DNA of 64,000 nucleotides from Flavobacteriaceae bacterium (GTDB lineage Bacteria; Bacteroidota; Bacteroidia; Flavobacteriales; Flavobacteriaceae): NCBI GenBank assembly GCA_013003555.1, contig JABDIV010000052.1:248001-312000 (forward strand), written 5' to 3'. A program made the position numbers and the translations under genes. Under the pieces are notes generated by a model. It did no database searches and had not been told where the DNA came from. It was given only the letters and a program-made list of their open reading frames with translations. The number at the start of each line of letters is the position of its first letter. Within the stretch, counting starts at the first letter, position 1. This document shows, piece by piece, positions 16,891 through 25,850 of the stretch.

Positions 16891-17892
16891 TTAATCAACT
16901 GACTTGTTTGCTTTACGCTCTTCTCGTTTTTTCTGACGTTCTAATTTTTTAAAATACCCTCTGAACAGGAAGTTGTTCTTTAAGGCATCCATATTTTTGC
17001 TGAATTTGGCAGTTCCTTCGTTAATATTGTCGATGGTTTGTTGAAGTGAATGCACCAAGGTCGTATCATGAACTAGGTAGTTTAATGCTCCTTCTCCAGA
17101 ATTAAAATCATCGATAAGGAAATTTATTTGAGTTACCACACTATCGATCTCATGACTTGTACTTTCGAGGTTGGTTACAACCGATTTAAGTTTCTGTCCT
17201 GATATTGAATCATGAAGAAGAGTCCCTAAAATACTGGTTTCATCTTCACTAAAAGCAGCAATTATGTTATTGAATTCATCGATTGATCGCGTGGCGCTAT
17301 AACTGGCTTTTTTAATATTGGTTACCGATTGTTTCAAGTCCCGTGACATTGTAGTATCATTTAGCAATAAGGCGAGCGTACCATCTCCGTTTATCATGGC
17401 ATCGGTTATTTTTAAAAGATCAGATGTTAAAATGGCCGCATTTTCACTTGATACACTAAGGGTGCTTAGTATATCATCGGCACCAATCTTACTAAAGGTT
17501 TGAATTGTGTCACCGTCTTTGATTACAGGTGCATCGCCCTTGCCCGGCACGATATTCACTATCATATTACCGACTAATCCATCAGATCCAATTGTTGCGA
17601 TGGCGTTGGTTTTTATATGGGTGATGATCTTTTCATCGATTCGCATAACTATCCGGATAGACGTGTCGTTTTTCATTTCAATGGCATTTACGGTGCCAAT
17701 ATCGATACCCGAGTAACGCACATTATTTCCTTTCTGTAATCCATTTATATTTTGAAAAAAGGCGCTTATCATGTACGTTTTTCTGAACATCTCTTGTCGC
17801 TGACCGATCAGATATACAGCCGCAACAAAAATTATTGTACTAAGGATCACAAATAATCCAAGCCTTGCTTTTTGTCCGCTCGTTCGTTCCAT
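16891..17892 (-). CDS. mlaD: MlaD-family (MCE domain) lipid-transport protein
   Basis: Periplasmic lipid-binding component of the Mla ABC system, which keeps outer-membrane lipid asymmetry by moving phospholipids between membranes. One N-terminal anchor (LFVILSTIIFVAAVYLIG) precedes the MCE domain, seen as NINGLQKGNNVRYSGIDIG followed by IATIGSDGLVGNMIVNIVPG. The C-terminal half is helical with repeated small amphipathic segments (LLHDSISGQ, LVHDTTLVHSLQ), as in long MlaD-like proteins. It lies ten bases after the ATPase gene in a three-gene operon. Confidence 0.93.
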   Translation of the reverse strand: MERTSGQKARLGLFVILSTIIFVAAVYLIGQRQEMFRKTYMISAFFQNINGLQKGNNVRYSGIDIGTVNAIEMKNDTSIRIVMRIDEKIITHIKTNAIATIGSDGLVGNMIVNIVPGKGDAPVIKDGDTIQTFSKIGADDILSTLSVSSENAAILTSDLLKITDAMINGDGTLALLLNDTTMSRDLKQSVTNIKKASYSATRSIDEFNNIIAAFSEDETSILGTLLHDSISGQKLKSVVTNLESTSHEIDSVVTQINFLIDDFNSGEGALNYLVHDTTLVHSLQQTIDNINEGTAKFSKNMDALKNNFLFRGYFKKLERQKKREERKANKSVD

Positions 17893-17902
17893 AGTTTCTC
17901 CT

Positions 17903-18685
17903 TTAATGTTTAAAAAATGCCATTATTTTTGGATCTTTCGATGCTTCAAGTTCTTTAAAATTACCGGTAACATAATTTGTTCCATCGATTAAAAGTATCA
18001 TGCGTTCAGATATCACACGCGCACAATCAACATCATGAGTAATGATTAAGGAGGAGGTGCCGTATTTCTTCTGAATGTCTTGCATTAGAATAATAATCTC
18101 CTTTGATGTTATCGGGTCGAGTCCGCTGGTTGGTTCATCATATAAAATGATCTTTGGCCTTAAAATCAGGGTGCGTGCTAAAGCTACGCGGCGCTTCATA
18201 CCACCTGATAGTTCCGACGGCATAAGATCGAGCGTATGAGCCAGCCCGACGTTTTCAAGCGCTTCCAAAATAAGATCATCGGTATTCATATCCGGGCCAA
18301 ATCTTTCGGTATGTCGTCGAAGCGGGAACTCAAGGTTTTCCCTTACTGTCATTGAGTCATACAAAGCGCTTCCCTGGAAGAGAAACCCGATATCAGCTCT
18401 CACGTCATCCAATTCAGCATGACTGAGTTCTAAGATATTTTTTCCCATGACATGTATCGTTCCACTGTCGGGTTTCATCAATCCCACCAGGCATTTTATC
18501 ATAACCGATTTTCCAGAACCCGATTTTCCCATGACCACAAGGTTTTCGCCCTTGTAAAGGGTCATATTAAATCCGTTGAGGACGTGGTTATCATCAAAAC
18601 TCTTACATAAGTCCTTAATAGCAATCACCTCTTCCTGATCCTGACCTATTGACTTTCTGTTCTCTATGTTAGTATCTTGTATCAC
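17903..18685 (-). CDS. mlaF: Mla ABC transporter ATP-binding protein
   Basis: Cytoplasmic ATPase of the Mla lipid transporter, 260 residues. Walker A is GKSGSGKSVMI, the Q-loop is in FLFQGSALYDSMTV, the signature is LSGGMKRRVALARTL, and Walker B is IILYDEPTSGLDP; the switch is ITHDVD. The GGMKRR signature form is typical of MlaF/Mkl ATPases. It overlaps the permease stop by four bases and is followed by mlaD. Confidence 0.95.
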   Translation of the reverse strand: MIQDTNIENRKSIGQDQEEVIAIKDLCKSFDDNHVLNGFNMTLYKGENLVVMGKSGSGKSVMIKCLVGLMKPDSGTIHVMGKNILELSHAELDDVRADIGFLFQGSALYDSMTVRENLEFPLRRHTERFGPDMNTDDLILEALENVGLAHTLDLMPSELSGGMKRRVALARTLILRPKIILYDEPTSGLDPITSKEIIILMQDIQKKYGTSSLIITHDVDCARVISERMILLIDGTNYVTGNFKELEASKDPKIMAFFKH

Positions 18686-19455
18686 AGTTCATAAAAAATA
18701 TCGGCGACAAACACCGCGATGAAATCCAGTATAAAAAGTAAAATGGAGGTAAATACGACTGCTGAATTAGCTGCCTTTCCAACACCGGCAGTTCCCTTTT
18801 TACAATAATAACCCTTAAAACAACCCACCAATCCTATCGCAAATCCGAAGAAAAAGGTTTTGATCGTGGCTGGGAGAATGTCCCCGAATTTAAGCGCATT
18901 AAAAACCTGATTAAAATATAATTGGAACGAGACATTACCTTTTACATTCTCAATTAGATATGATCCATACAAGGCTATGGCATCACCATAAATAACCAAT
19001 AAAGGGAGCGTCAATGTCACCGCTAAAATTCGTGTAACAACCAAAAATTTAAAGGGGTTTGTACCCGATACTTCCATTGCATCAATCTGCTCTGTCACAC
19101 GCATTGAGCCTAATTCGGCACCAATACCGGAACCGATTCGACCGGCGCAAACCAGGGCTGTGATCATCGGACCAATTTCGCGAACAATGGATATTCCAAC
19201 CATGGAAGGCATCCAGGAAACCGCACCAAATTCGGCCAGCGTTGGGCGGGTTTGAAGGGTTAAAACCAACCCAATAATAAATCCAGTCAGCCCGACCAGC
19301 ACAAAGGATTTATTTCCCATATGATAGCATTGCCTCAAGAATTCATTGTATTCAAATGGTCTTTTAAAAACCTCCTTGAAGAATCGTCCTGCAAAAACCG
19401 ATAGTTCACCAATTTCAAGCAGGAAAGCTCGTATTCTGGACCCAATGGAAATCAA
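18682..19455 (-). CDS. mlaE: Mla ABC transporter permease
   Basis: Inner-membrane permease of the Mla lipid transporter, 257 residues. It carries the MlaE blocks VGLTGFIIGLVLTLQTRP, IVREIGPMITALVCAGRIGS, GAELGSMRVTEQIDAMEV and the C-terminal FAIGLVGCFKGYYCKKGT, with about five helices. The coupling-helix segment MRVTEQIDAM is especially characteristic. It is the promoter-proximal gene, divergent from the patatin gene across a 148-base gap. Confidence 0.95.
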   Translation of the reverse strand: MISIGSRIRAFLLEIGELSVFAGRFFKEVFKRPFEYNEFLRQCYHMGNKSFVLVGLTGFIIGLVLTLQTRPTLAEFGAVSWMPSMVGISIVREIGPMITALVCAGRIGSGIGAELGSMRVTEQIDAMEVSGTNPFKFLVVTRILAVTLTLPLLVIYGDAIALYGSYLIENVKGNVSFQLYFNQVFNALKFGDILPATIKTFFFGFAIGLVGCFKGYYCKKGTAGVGKAANSAVVFTSILLFILDFIAVFVADIFYEL

Positions 19456-19603
19456 ATCAAAAGGGTTTTAACTAAGTTATTCAAAAATAGGACATAATCG
19501 CGGTAACTTAAATGATATAAATCAGCAAAATGGCCTGACAAATATCATTGTATAATCTTAAATATCATTATAAATTTATTAGTCAAATTAAAAATACTGC
19601 CTC

Positions 19604-20380
19604 ATGACAATCGGACTCGTTTTATCAGGCGGCGGCATGAGAGGTGCCGCTCATATTGGAGTACTTCGTGCTCTTGAAGAAAAAGGAATTGAAACAACGC
19701 ATGTGGCCGGATCCAGTTCCGGTGCAATCATTGGTGCCTTGCATGCTTATGGTTATAATTGGGTTGAAATCCTCGACTTTTTTAGAAATATCCACTTATG
19801 GGATATGAAAAAATACGCTCTGGGCAAACCCGGATTTTTTAATGCCGAAAAGTATTATAAGGTATTTAATCAATACATAAAGCAGGACAATTTTAATGCC
19901 CTGAAGAAAAGCCTGGTTATTACAGCAACCGATATTCTTATGGGGACGGTTAAGTGCTTTAGATCTGGAGAGTTAATAAAACCTATATTGGCTTCAGCGG
20001 CTTTTCCAGGGGTGTTTTCTCCGGTGAAAATCGAGGACTCTTACTATATCGATGGTGGTGCTTTAAACAATTTTCCCGTTGAAAGCCTAAGACATAAATG
20101 CGATATTGTTATTGGAGTGTATGCCAATGCCATGAATCCAATTGATATATCCGAATTAAAACATTCTCATCAGGTTATTGAACGTGCTTTTAAATTAAAA
20201 ACCGTTCAGGAGGATATCGTGAAATTCCCTGATTGTGATATTTTGATTGCGCCTAATGAACTCGGCAAATTCAGCACATTTGATAAAAAACCTCTTTTTG
20301 AAATTTTTGAAATTGGTTATAAAGCCGGATTGGAAGCTATAGAAAAAAGTTTGTATTTCAATCAAAAGGCGATTGCCTGA
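19604..20380 (+). CDS. Patatin-like phospholipase (RssA type)
   Basis: Cytoplasmic or membrane-associated serine hydrolase of 258 residues. It has the oxyanion loop GLVLSGGGMRGAAHIG, the nucleophile elbow AGSSSGAI (G-x-S-x-G), and the catalytic Asp in YYIDGGALNNFP (DGG). No signal peptide, unlike the T9SS-linked PlpD-type patatins, so it resembles the RssA group. It stands next to the Mla operon, which is divergent, and a shared lipid role is an inference from location only. The VIT1/CCC1 gene follows after 54 bases. Confidence 0.92.
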   Translation: MTIGLVLSGGGMRGAAHIGVLRALEEKGIETTHVAGSSSGAIIGALHAYGYNWVEILDFFRNIHLWDMKKYALGKPGFFNAEKYYKVFNQYIKQDNFNALKKSLVITATDILMGTVKCFRSGELIKPILASAAFPGVFSPVKIEDSYYIDGGALNNFPVESLRHKCDIVIGVYANAMNPIDISELKHSHQVIERAFKLKTVQEDIVKFPDCDILIAPNELGKFSTFDKKPLFEIFEIGYKAGLEAIEKSLYFNQKAIA

Positions 20381-20434
20381 ATCAATTGTAAGACACACCA
20401 TTATCATTGATCAACATTTGAATCTAATCGAAGC

Positions 20435-21181
20435 ATGACTGACTTAGGATCAGACCATAACGAATTGCATATTCATAAAAGGATTCGCTGGTTTACGAAA
20501 TACCAGAATTACCTCGGTGAGTTTGTTTATGGTGGCATGGATGGGGCCGTGACTACCTTTGCGGTAGTGGCAGGTGCAGTTGGTGCCGGATTGGATAATT
20601 CTGTTATTATTATTCTTGGTTTTGCCAATTTAATTGCAGACGGGTTTGCCATGTCTGTCGGCGCCTATCTTTCAACCAAATCGGTCCTGGAGAATTACAA
20701 AAAGCATGAGCAGATAGAATACTGGGAAGTTGATAATATGCCTGAAAAAGAGCGTGAAGAGGTAGTTGAAATATACAAGTCGAAAGGATTTGAAGGAGAT
20801 TTATTGGAACAGGTTGTCGATACGATCACATCAAATAAGGACCGATGGGTTGATACTATGATGAAAGAAGAACTTCTCATGTTGAAAGAAACCAAATCAC
20901 CGGTAATGATGGGAATTGTAACATATATTTCTTTTATCCTTATCGGATTGATTCCACTTATTACTTATGTTATTAATTATTTTACCAATGTTAGTCTGAA
21001 CCTTTTCGTTTGGACCAGTATTTTAACAAGTTTAGCTTTTGCCATTATCGGATTGCTTAAAGCAAAAGTAACCGAAACGAATACTGTTAAAGCAGTTTTT
21101 GAAACAATGACCTTGGGTATTTTTGCGGCCACCCTCGCGTTTTTTGTTGGTGATTTTATTGAACATTTAATAACTGGATAG
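20435..21181 (+). CDS. VIT1/CCC1-family transporter
   Basis: Integral membrane protein of 248 residues in the vacuolar iron transporter family, which moves Fe(II) or Mn(II). The family start is clear: [20 protein letters not shown], then [19 protein letters not shown], a charged central domain (about residues 85-150) and three further helices with [19 protein letters not shown]. Export of metal from the cytoplasm is likely, though the direction is not shown by sequence. The cytoplasmic ferritin-like metal-binding extension of some bacterial homologues is missing. Confidence 0.9.
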   Translation: MTDLGSDHNELHIHKRIRWFTKYQNYLGEFVYGGMDGAVTTFAVVAGAVGAGLDNSVIIILGFANLIADGFAMSVGAYLSTKSVLENYKKHEQIEYWEVDNMPEKEREEVVEIYKSKGFEGDLLEQVVDTITSNKDRWVDTMMKEELLMLKETKSPVMMGIVTYISFILIGLIPLITYVINYFTNVSLNLFVWTSILTSLAFAIIGLLKAKVTETNTVKAVFETMTLGIFAATLAFFVGDFIEHLITG

Positions 21182-21261
21182 AAGCTCCCCTACTATAATT
21201 TTTCGCCAATTCAGATTCTTGCTAGAGGAGTTTTAATATTCTTTTATGATTCATTTTCTTA

Positions 21262-21294
21262 AATGTTAACAGATTTATTATATTTTTGTTCAAT
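21262..21294 (+). promoter_or_regulatory. Promoter of the CarH-like regulator with GTT-type repeats
   Basis: TATTTTTG (21281-21288) matches the -7 consensus. Two similar words flank it, AATGTTAAC (21262-21270) and TTTGTTCAAT (21285-21294), and resemble the pair found upstream of crtI. They could be sites for autoregulation by the encoded MerR protein. Confidence 0.4.
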
Positions 21295-21306
21295 ATAATG
21301 GTTAAA

Positions 21307-22209
21307 TCTATGAACAATATTCAAACTGAGTTTAGCATTAAGGACCTTGAAAACCTTACTGGAATTAAGGCTCATACCATTAGGATTTGGGAGAAACGAT
21401 ATAATCTGCTCGAGCCTAACAGAACTGAAACCAACATTCGCACTTATGACGTAGAGAGTCTTCAAAAGCTTTTGAATGTTGTGTTTCTCAATAAGAATGG
21501 TTTTAAAATATCTAAAATTTCAAATATTAAAGAAAATGAAATTCCTGTTCTTGTTCGTGAAATAGCCTCCAGGGGAAATCAAAAACATCATGCCATCAAT
21601 GCTTTAAAGCTTTCCATGATGAATTTTGACCAAACCCTTTTTTACAATACCTATAGCAATCTGCTTGAAGAAAATTCTTTTAAAGAAATTTTTTACGACG
21701 TCTTTTTGGGTGTTTTGGAAGAAATAGGTGTATTGTGGCAGACCGATACCATATCACCTGCTCATGAACACTTCATTTCGACACTGATCAAGCAAAAAAT
21801 ACTTGTTAATATTGAAAAGGTTCAAAATCTTGAACCTGTAAAAAAGGACAAAACATGCGTTTTATTCTTACCCGATCATGAAATTCATGATATCGGATTA
21901 TTATTCCTCAATTACGAAATGGTTTGTAAGGGATATCACTGCATTTTCCTTGGACAAAGTGTACCGATTGACTGCTTGAGTGATATAGTAGATAAGTACA
22001 ATAGTATTTCTTTCGTTTCTTACTTTACCGTAAAACCAGAAATTTCTGAACTGGACGATTACCTCGAAACGTTCAACAGCCTGCTGTTGAAGGACTCTAA
22101 AAATAAATTTATTATCTTAGGTCAAAGGGCGAAACAAATAGATCAAAAGAAACTTCCAAAAAGTATTATGGTCTATGACTCCATCAACGATTTAGTTAAA
22201 GATTTGTAA
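21307..22209 (+). CDS. MerR-family B12-binding transcriptional regulator, CarH/LitR-like
   Basis: Probable light-dependent repressor of carotenoid genes, 300 residues. The MerR helix-turn-helix opens FSIKDLENLTGIKAHTIRIW and continues EKRYNLLEPNRT. A four-helix bundle follows with LWQTDTISPAHEHF, which fits the W-x9-E-H adenosylcobalamin signature of CarH. The Rossmann-like domain then has EIHDIG, which fits E/D-x-H-x2-G, with His as the cobalt ligand. ATG at 21298 is also possible; an open frame to 21286 would start inside the -7 box and is rejected. It lies immediately upstream of crtI on the same strand, 53 bases away with its own promoter box. Confidence 0.88.
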   Translation, partial: SMNNIQTEFSIKDLENLTGIKAHTIRIWEKRYNLLEPNRTETNIRTYDVESLQKLLNVVFLNKNGFKISKISNIKENEIPVLVREIASRGNQKHHAINALKLSMMNFDQTLFYNTYSNLLEENSFKEIFYDVFLGVLEEIGVLWQTDTISPAHEHFISTLIKQKILVNIEKVQNLEPVKKDKTCVLFLPDHEIHDIGLLFLNYEMVCKGYHCIFLGQSVPIDCLSDIVDKYNSISFVSYFTVKPEISELDDYLETFNSLLLKDSKNKFIILGQRAKQIDQKKLPKSIMVYDSINDLVKDL

Positions 22210-22229
22210 AAGTATTAAACTTATAGCAT

Positions 22230-22260
22230 TTTGTTTAACTATTTTTTATATTTGTTAGAC
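22230..22260 (+). promoter_or_regulatory. crtI promoter with 21-bp-spaced direct repeat
   Basis: TTTGTTTAAC (22230-22239) and TTTGTTAGAC (22251-22260) form a direct repeat spaced 21 bp start to start, two helical turns. The second copy overlaps the -7 box TATATTTG (22247-22254). The ATG of crtI is two bases later. The position over the promoter suits repression by the upstream CarH-like protein. Confidence 0.5.
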
Positions 22261-22262
22261 AA

Positions 22263-23756
22263 ATGAATACATCTATTTCCATACTCGGATCCGGTTTTTC
22301 GTCATTAGCAGCATCTTGTTACCTGGCTAAAAATGGCCATGATGTTACAATTTATGAAAAGAACAAAAGCATTGGCGGACGAGCGCGGCAATTAAGACGC
22401 GATGGATTTACTTTTGATATTGGACCGACCTGGTATTGGATGCCCGACGTTTTCGAACGTTTTTTTGCTGATTTTGGTAAATCCCCTTCCGATTATTATC
22501 AACTTGAAAAGCTGAGTCCTGCTTATAGTGTTTATTTTGGAGAGGATGATAAAATCACAATCGGAGATTCCCTGGAAAAAATATGTGATGCATTCGAAAA
22601 TGAAGAAAAGGGAAGTTCAATACCCCTAAAAAAGTTCATAAAAAAAGCGAAGAATAATTACGACATCGCCATTAAGGATCTGGTATACAAACCTGGTGTT
22701 TCACCTCTTGAATTGGTCACCCTCAAAACCATGGGAAAACTCGGGCAATTCGTCAGTACCATTAAACGCGACGTCAGAAAAGAATTTTCCAATAATAAAC
22801 TCGCCCAGATTCTTGAATTTCCGGTATTATTTCTTGGAGCCAAACCCAGTAACACCCCGTCTTTCTATAGTTTCATGAATTATGCCGACTTTGGTTTAGG
22901 CACTTTCCATCCCAAAGGAGGTATGTTTGAAGTGATTCGCGCAATGAAGGATCTTGCAGAAGAATTAGGCGTTACGATTAAAACGGATCATGCCGTTCGT
23001 AAAATTGAGGTCAATAATGGCAAAGCTACCGCTATTCACACCGACCATGGCATTTTTAATACCGATATTGTTGTTAGCGGTGCCGACTACCATCATAGCG
23101 AAACGCTGTTGCCTCAAGAATTCAGACAATACAGTGAGGCCTATTGGGATAAAAAAGTGTTCGCACCGTCTTCATTACTATTCTATGTCGGTTTTGATAA
23201 AAAAATCGAAAATGTTGATCATCATACATTATTTTTTGATGTGGATTTCGATCGGCATGCCGAAGCAATTTATGACTCACCGTCCTGGCCGGAAGAACCA
23301 TTATTTTATGCAAGTTTCCCGAGTAAAACTGACCGGGTAGCCCCGGAAGGAAAAGAGGCAGGTATATTTTTAATTCCGCTCGCTCCGGGTTTAAAGGATA
23401 CGCCCGAATTGAGAGATTCATATTTTGAAAAGATCATTTCACGTTTTGAAAAATTAACTGAACAGGATGTAAAATCTCATGTCTTGTTCAAGGAGTCGTT
23501 TTGTGTTAACGATTTCATCAACGATTATAATTCCTACAAGGGTAACGCCTATGGCATGGCAAACACCCTATTTCAAACAGCTTTTTTAAGACCAAAACTA
23601 AAAAGCAGTAAGGTAAAAAATTTGTATTTTACCGGACAATTAACTGTTCCGGGACCTGGTGTTCCACCTTCCTTGATTTCAGGAAAGCTTGTTGCAGAGT
23701 TAGTTTTTAAACATTTAAAAAAGTCATTAGCAAACCAACGATTATCATTTCAATAA
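22263..23756 (+). CDS. crtI: Phytoene desaturase
   Basis: FAD-dependent desaturase that converts phytoene to lycopene. The dinucleotide fold is ISILGSGFSSLAASCYLA with YEKNKSIGGRAR, followed by FDIGPTWYWMPDVFE. The C-terminal bacterial-type carotenoid dehydrogenase signature reads NLYFTGQLTVPGPGVPPSL. Length of 497 is right for the CrtI group. Membrane-associated. It is first in the crtI-crtB-crtZ-crtY operon, with 16 bases to crtB, and the start codon is two bases beyond a promoter that may be bound by the CarH-like regulator. Confidence 0.95.
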   Translation: MNTSISILGSGFSSLAASCYLAKNGHDVTIYEKNKSIGGRARQLRRDGFTFDIGPTWYWMPDVFERFFADFGKSPSDYYQLEKLSPAYSVYFGEDDKITIGDSLEKICDAFENEEKGSSIPLKKFIKKAKNNYDIAIKDLVYKPGVSPLELVTLKTMGKLGQFVSTIKRDVRKEFSNNKLAQILEFPVLFLGAKPSNTPSFYSFMNYADFGLGTFHPKGGMFEVIRAMKDLAEELGVTIKTDHAVRKIEVNNGKATAIHTDHGIFNTDIVVSGADYHHSETLLPQEFRQYSEAYWDKKVFAPSSLLFYVGFDKKIENVDHHTLFFDVDFDRHAEAIYDSPSWPEEPLFYASFPSKTDRVAPEGKEAGIFLIPLAPGLKDTPELRDSYFEKIISRFEKLTEQDVKSHVLFKESFCVNDFINDYNSYKGNAYGMANTLFQTAFLRPKLKSSKVKNLYFTGQLTVPGPGVPPSLISGKLVAELVFKHLKKSLANQRLSFQ

Positions 23757-23772
23757 TTCAGTCAACAATTAA

Positions 23773-24612
23773 ATGAAAGCTATTTTCGATTCAGTTTCAG
23801 AGCAATGCAGTAAAGCGGTTACCAGACGATACAGCACCTCCTTTTCTATGGCCACCAAAATGCTGGCCCGTTCAATTAGACAAGACATCTATAACATTTA
23901 TGGTTTTGTCCGATTTGCAGATGAGATTGTTGATTCCTTTCACGATTATAACAAAGAAGACCTATTCAATAGATTTGAATCTGATCTTGAATTGTCTATC
24001 GATCAAGGTATTAGCCTAAATCCGATTTTGAATGCTTTTCAGCATACCTATCATAAATACCAATTCAATCAAGAACATGTCGATGCCTTTATGAAGAGTA
24101 TGCGAATGGATTTACACAAATCTAAATATCTCTCTGAAGAAGAATACCGCTCTTATATTTATGGTTCTGCCGACGTAGTCGGCCTGATGTGTCTTATGGT
24201 TTTTGTTCAGGGTGATATGGAAAAATTCAATAACCTTAAAGACAGTGCAATGTCACTCGGATCAGCGTTTCAAAAGGTGAATTTTTTAAGGGACCTCAAA
24301 GCCGATCATGACAATTTGAATCGCACGTATTTCCCGAATACAGACCTGAATAACCTGGATGAAAAGTCTAAACAGGAAATCATAGATGACATTGAACGCG
24401 ATTTTGCACATGGTATTCAGGGAATCAAACAATTACCTTTGGAAGCTCGATTTGGCGTGTTTATGGCCTATCGTTACTACCGACAGTTGCTTAAGAAATT
24501 AAAGCGAACACCGGCATTGGAAATAAAGAACGCGCGGATACGCGTCCCAAACTATAAAAAGGTGGAATTGCTTACACGAAGTTATGTTAAATATCAGTTG
24601 AATTTGTTGTAA
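23773..24612 (+). CDS. crtB: Phytoene synthase
   Basis: Condenses two geranylgeranyl diphosphates to phytoene. Both Asp-rich motifs of squalene/phytoene synthases are visible: RFADEIVDSFHD (DxxxD, near residue 47) and VNFLRDLKADHDNLNR (DxxxD, near residue 170), with the start RRYSTSFSMA of the family. Length 279 is normal. Second gene of the operon; nine bases separate it from crtZ. No crtE or idi gene is in the window, so the precursor must come from elsewhere in the genome. Confidence 0.95.
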   Translation: MKAIFDSVSEQCSKAVTRRYSTSFSMATKMLARSIRQDIYNIYGFVRFADEIVDSFHDYNKEDLFNRFESDLELSIDQGISLNPILNAFQHTYHKYQFNQEHVDAFMKSMRMDLHKSKYLSEEEYRSYIYGSADVVGLMCLMVFVQGDMEKFNNLKDSAMSLGSAFQKVNFLRDLKADHDNLNRTYFPNTDLNNLDEKSKQEIIDDIERDFAHGIQGIKQLPLEARFGVFMAYRYYRQLLKKLKRTPALEIKNARIRVPNYKKVELLTRSYVKYQLNLL

Positions 24613-24621
24613 TTTTATACC

Positions 24622-25071
24622 ATGCAAGCGTTTTTCTGGATCCTTATTTTTCTTACTATATTTTTCATCATGGAATTCATGGCCTGGTTTACCCATAAAT
24701 ATATTATGCATGGGTTTCTGTGGTCGCTTCACAAAGATCATCATCTGAAGGATCATGATAGCTGGTTTGAACGAAACGATGCCTTCTTCTTATTCTACGC
24801 CGCTGTTAGTATAATATGTTTTTATATTTGGAATATTGAAGGTGTTTGGTGGTGCCTGCCAATCGGTTTGGGAATCATGGCCTATGGGGCAACCTATTTC
24901 CTTGTTCACGATATCTTTATTCACCAGCGATTTAAACTATTTAGAAATGCCAATAATTGGTATGCACGTGGTGTAAGACGAGCTCACAAAATTCATCACA
25001 AGCATCTCGGAAAAAAAGAAGGCGAGAATTTTGGAATGCTTATCGTTCCTTTCAAGTATTTCCAGAAATAA
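24622..25071 (+). CDS. crtZ: Beta-carotene hydroxylase
   Basis: Membrane di-iron hydroxylase that adds 3-OH groups to beta-ionone rings, giving zeaxanthin via cryptoxanthin. The histidine boxes are complete: HKYIMH (H-x4-H), HKDHH (H-x2-H-H), HDIFIH (H-x4-H) and HKIHH (H-x2-H-H). Length of 149 fits bacterial CrtZ. It lies between crtB and crtY with gaps of nine and three bases. Confidence 0.95.
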   Translation: MQAFFWILIFLTIFFIMEFMAWFTHKYIMHGFLWSLHKDHHLKDHDSWFERNDAFFLFYAAVSIICFYIWNIEGVWWCLPIGLGIMAYGATYFLVHDIFIHQRFKLFRNANNWYARGVRRAHKIHHKHLGKKEGENFGMLIVPFKYFQK

Positions 25072-25074
25072 ATA

Positions 25075-25770
25075 ATGGAGTCTTTATACCTACTTCTAAA
25101 CCTGGGATCGATTTCGATTCCATTTTTGTTTAGCTTTCATCCTAAGCTACGGTTCTTTAAACTTTGGAAGGGTCTGTTTCTTGGTATTGTCGTTATGATG
25201 CTGATATTCATACCCTGGGACATAATCTTTACCTCCCAAGGATTTTGGGGCTTTAATCCTGATTATTATCTGGGTATCAAGCTCTTTGGATTACCACTGG
25301 AGGAGTGGTTGTTTTTTATATGTATTCCTTATGCCTGCGTATTCACGCATTATGCTTTGCAGTATTATTTTCCTGATATGAGTCTGAGTAAAGTATGGTC
25401 GAAGCGTATCTCTTATACTCTGATGCTTGCCTTAATATTGGTTTTGAGCTTTTACTATGAACGATGGTACACCTTGATAAATTATGGTCTTGCAGTCGTA
25501 TTAATACCTTTTGTCTTGCAAAAAAACCCAGAACTTCTCAGACGGTTTTATATCACGTTTTTGGTGATGCTCATTCCGTTTTTTATTGTTAACGGCGTTC
25601 TCACAGGGAGTTTTATTGACAGTGAGGTGGTCTGGTACAACAATGATGAAAACCTGGGAATAAGGATGTTTACAATACCAATAGAGGACTCTATCTATGC
25701 TTTTTCAATGATCTTAATCTGTCTTTACTTCACTGATTTAATAAAGCCTTCGAAGATTAAAAAAGCGTGA
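25075..25770 (+). CDS. crtY: Lycopene beta-cyclase, fused CrtYcd type
   Basis: Membrane lycopene cyclase of 231 residues with the two halves of the heterodimeric Gram-positive type (CrtYc-CrtYd) joined in one chain. Each half has the P-x-E-(E/D) motif: PLEEWLFFICIP near residue 75 and IPIEDSIYAF near the C-terminus. About seven helices. It cyclises lycopene to beta-carotene, the substrate of CrtZ in this operon. A terminator overlaps its stop codon. Confidence 0.93.
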   Translation: MESLYLLLNLGSISIPFLFSFHPKLRFFKLWKGLFLGIVVMMLIFIPWDIIFTSQGFWGFNPDYYLGIKLFGLPLEEWLFFICIPYACVFTHYALQYYFPDMSLSKVWSKRISYTLMLALILVLSFYYERWYTLINYGLAVVLIPFVLQKNPELLRRFYITFLVMLIPFFIVNGVLTGSFIDSEVVWYNNDENLGIRMFTIPIEDSIYAFSMILICLYFTDLIKPSKIKKA

Positions 25771-25799
25771 AATCATTTTATGAAGTCACGCTATTTTTA
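25764..25799 (+). terminator. Terminator of the crt operon
   Basis: The stem AGCGTGA (25764-25770) pairs with TCACGCT (25786-25792), and an inner TCAT/ATGA pair shortens the loop; a T-rich tail ATTTTTAT follows. The left arm includes the crtY stop codon. Confidence 0.8.
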
Positions 25800-25850
25800 T
25801 TAACATAGTAACTCAATTAGGTCGTCAATCAAGCGTTAATTATTAAAGCC

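Noticed and set aside
21286-21297. TTG start for the CarH-like gene
   Set aside because: The TTG is part of the -7 promoter box TATTTTTG, so it cannot be translated from that promoter; ATG at 21307 or 21298 is used instead.
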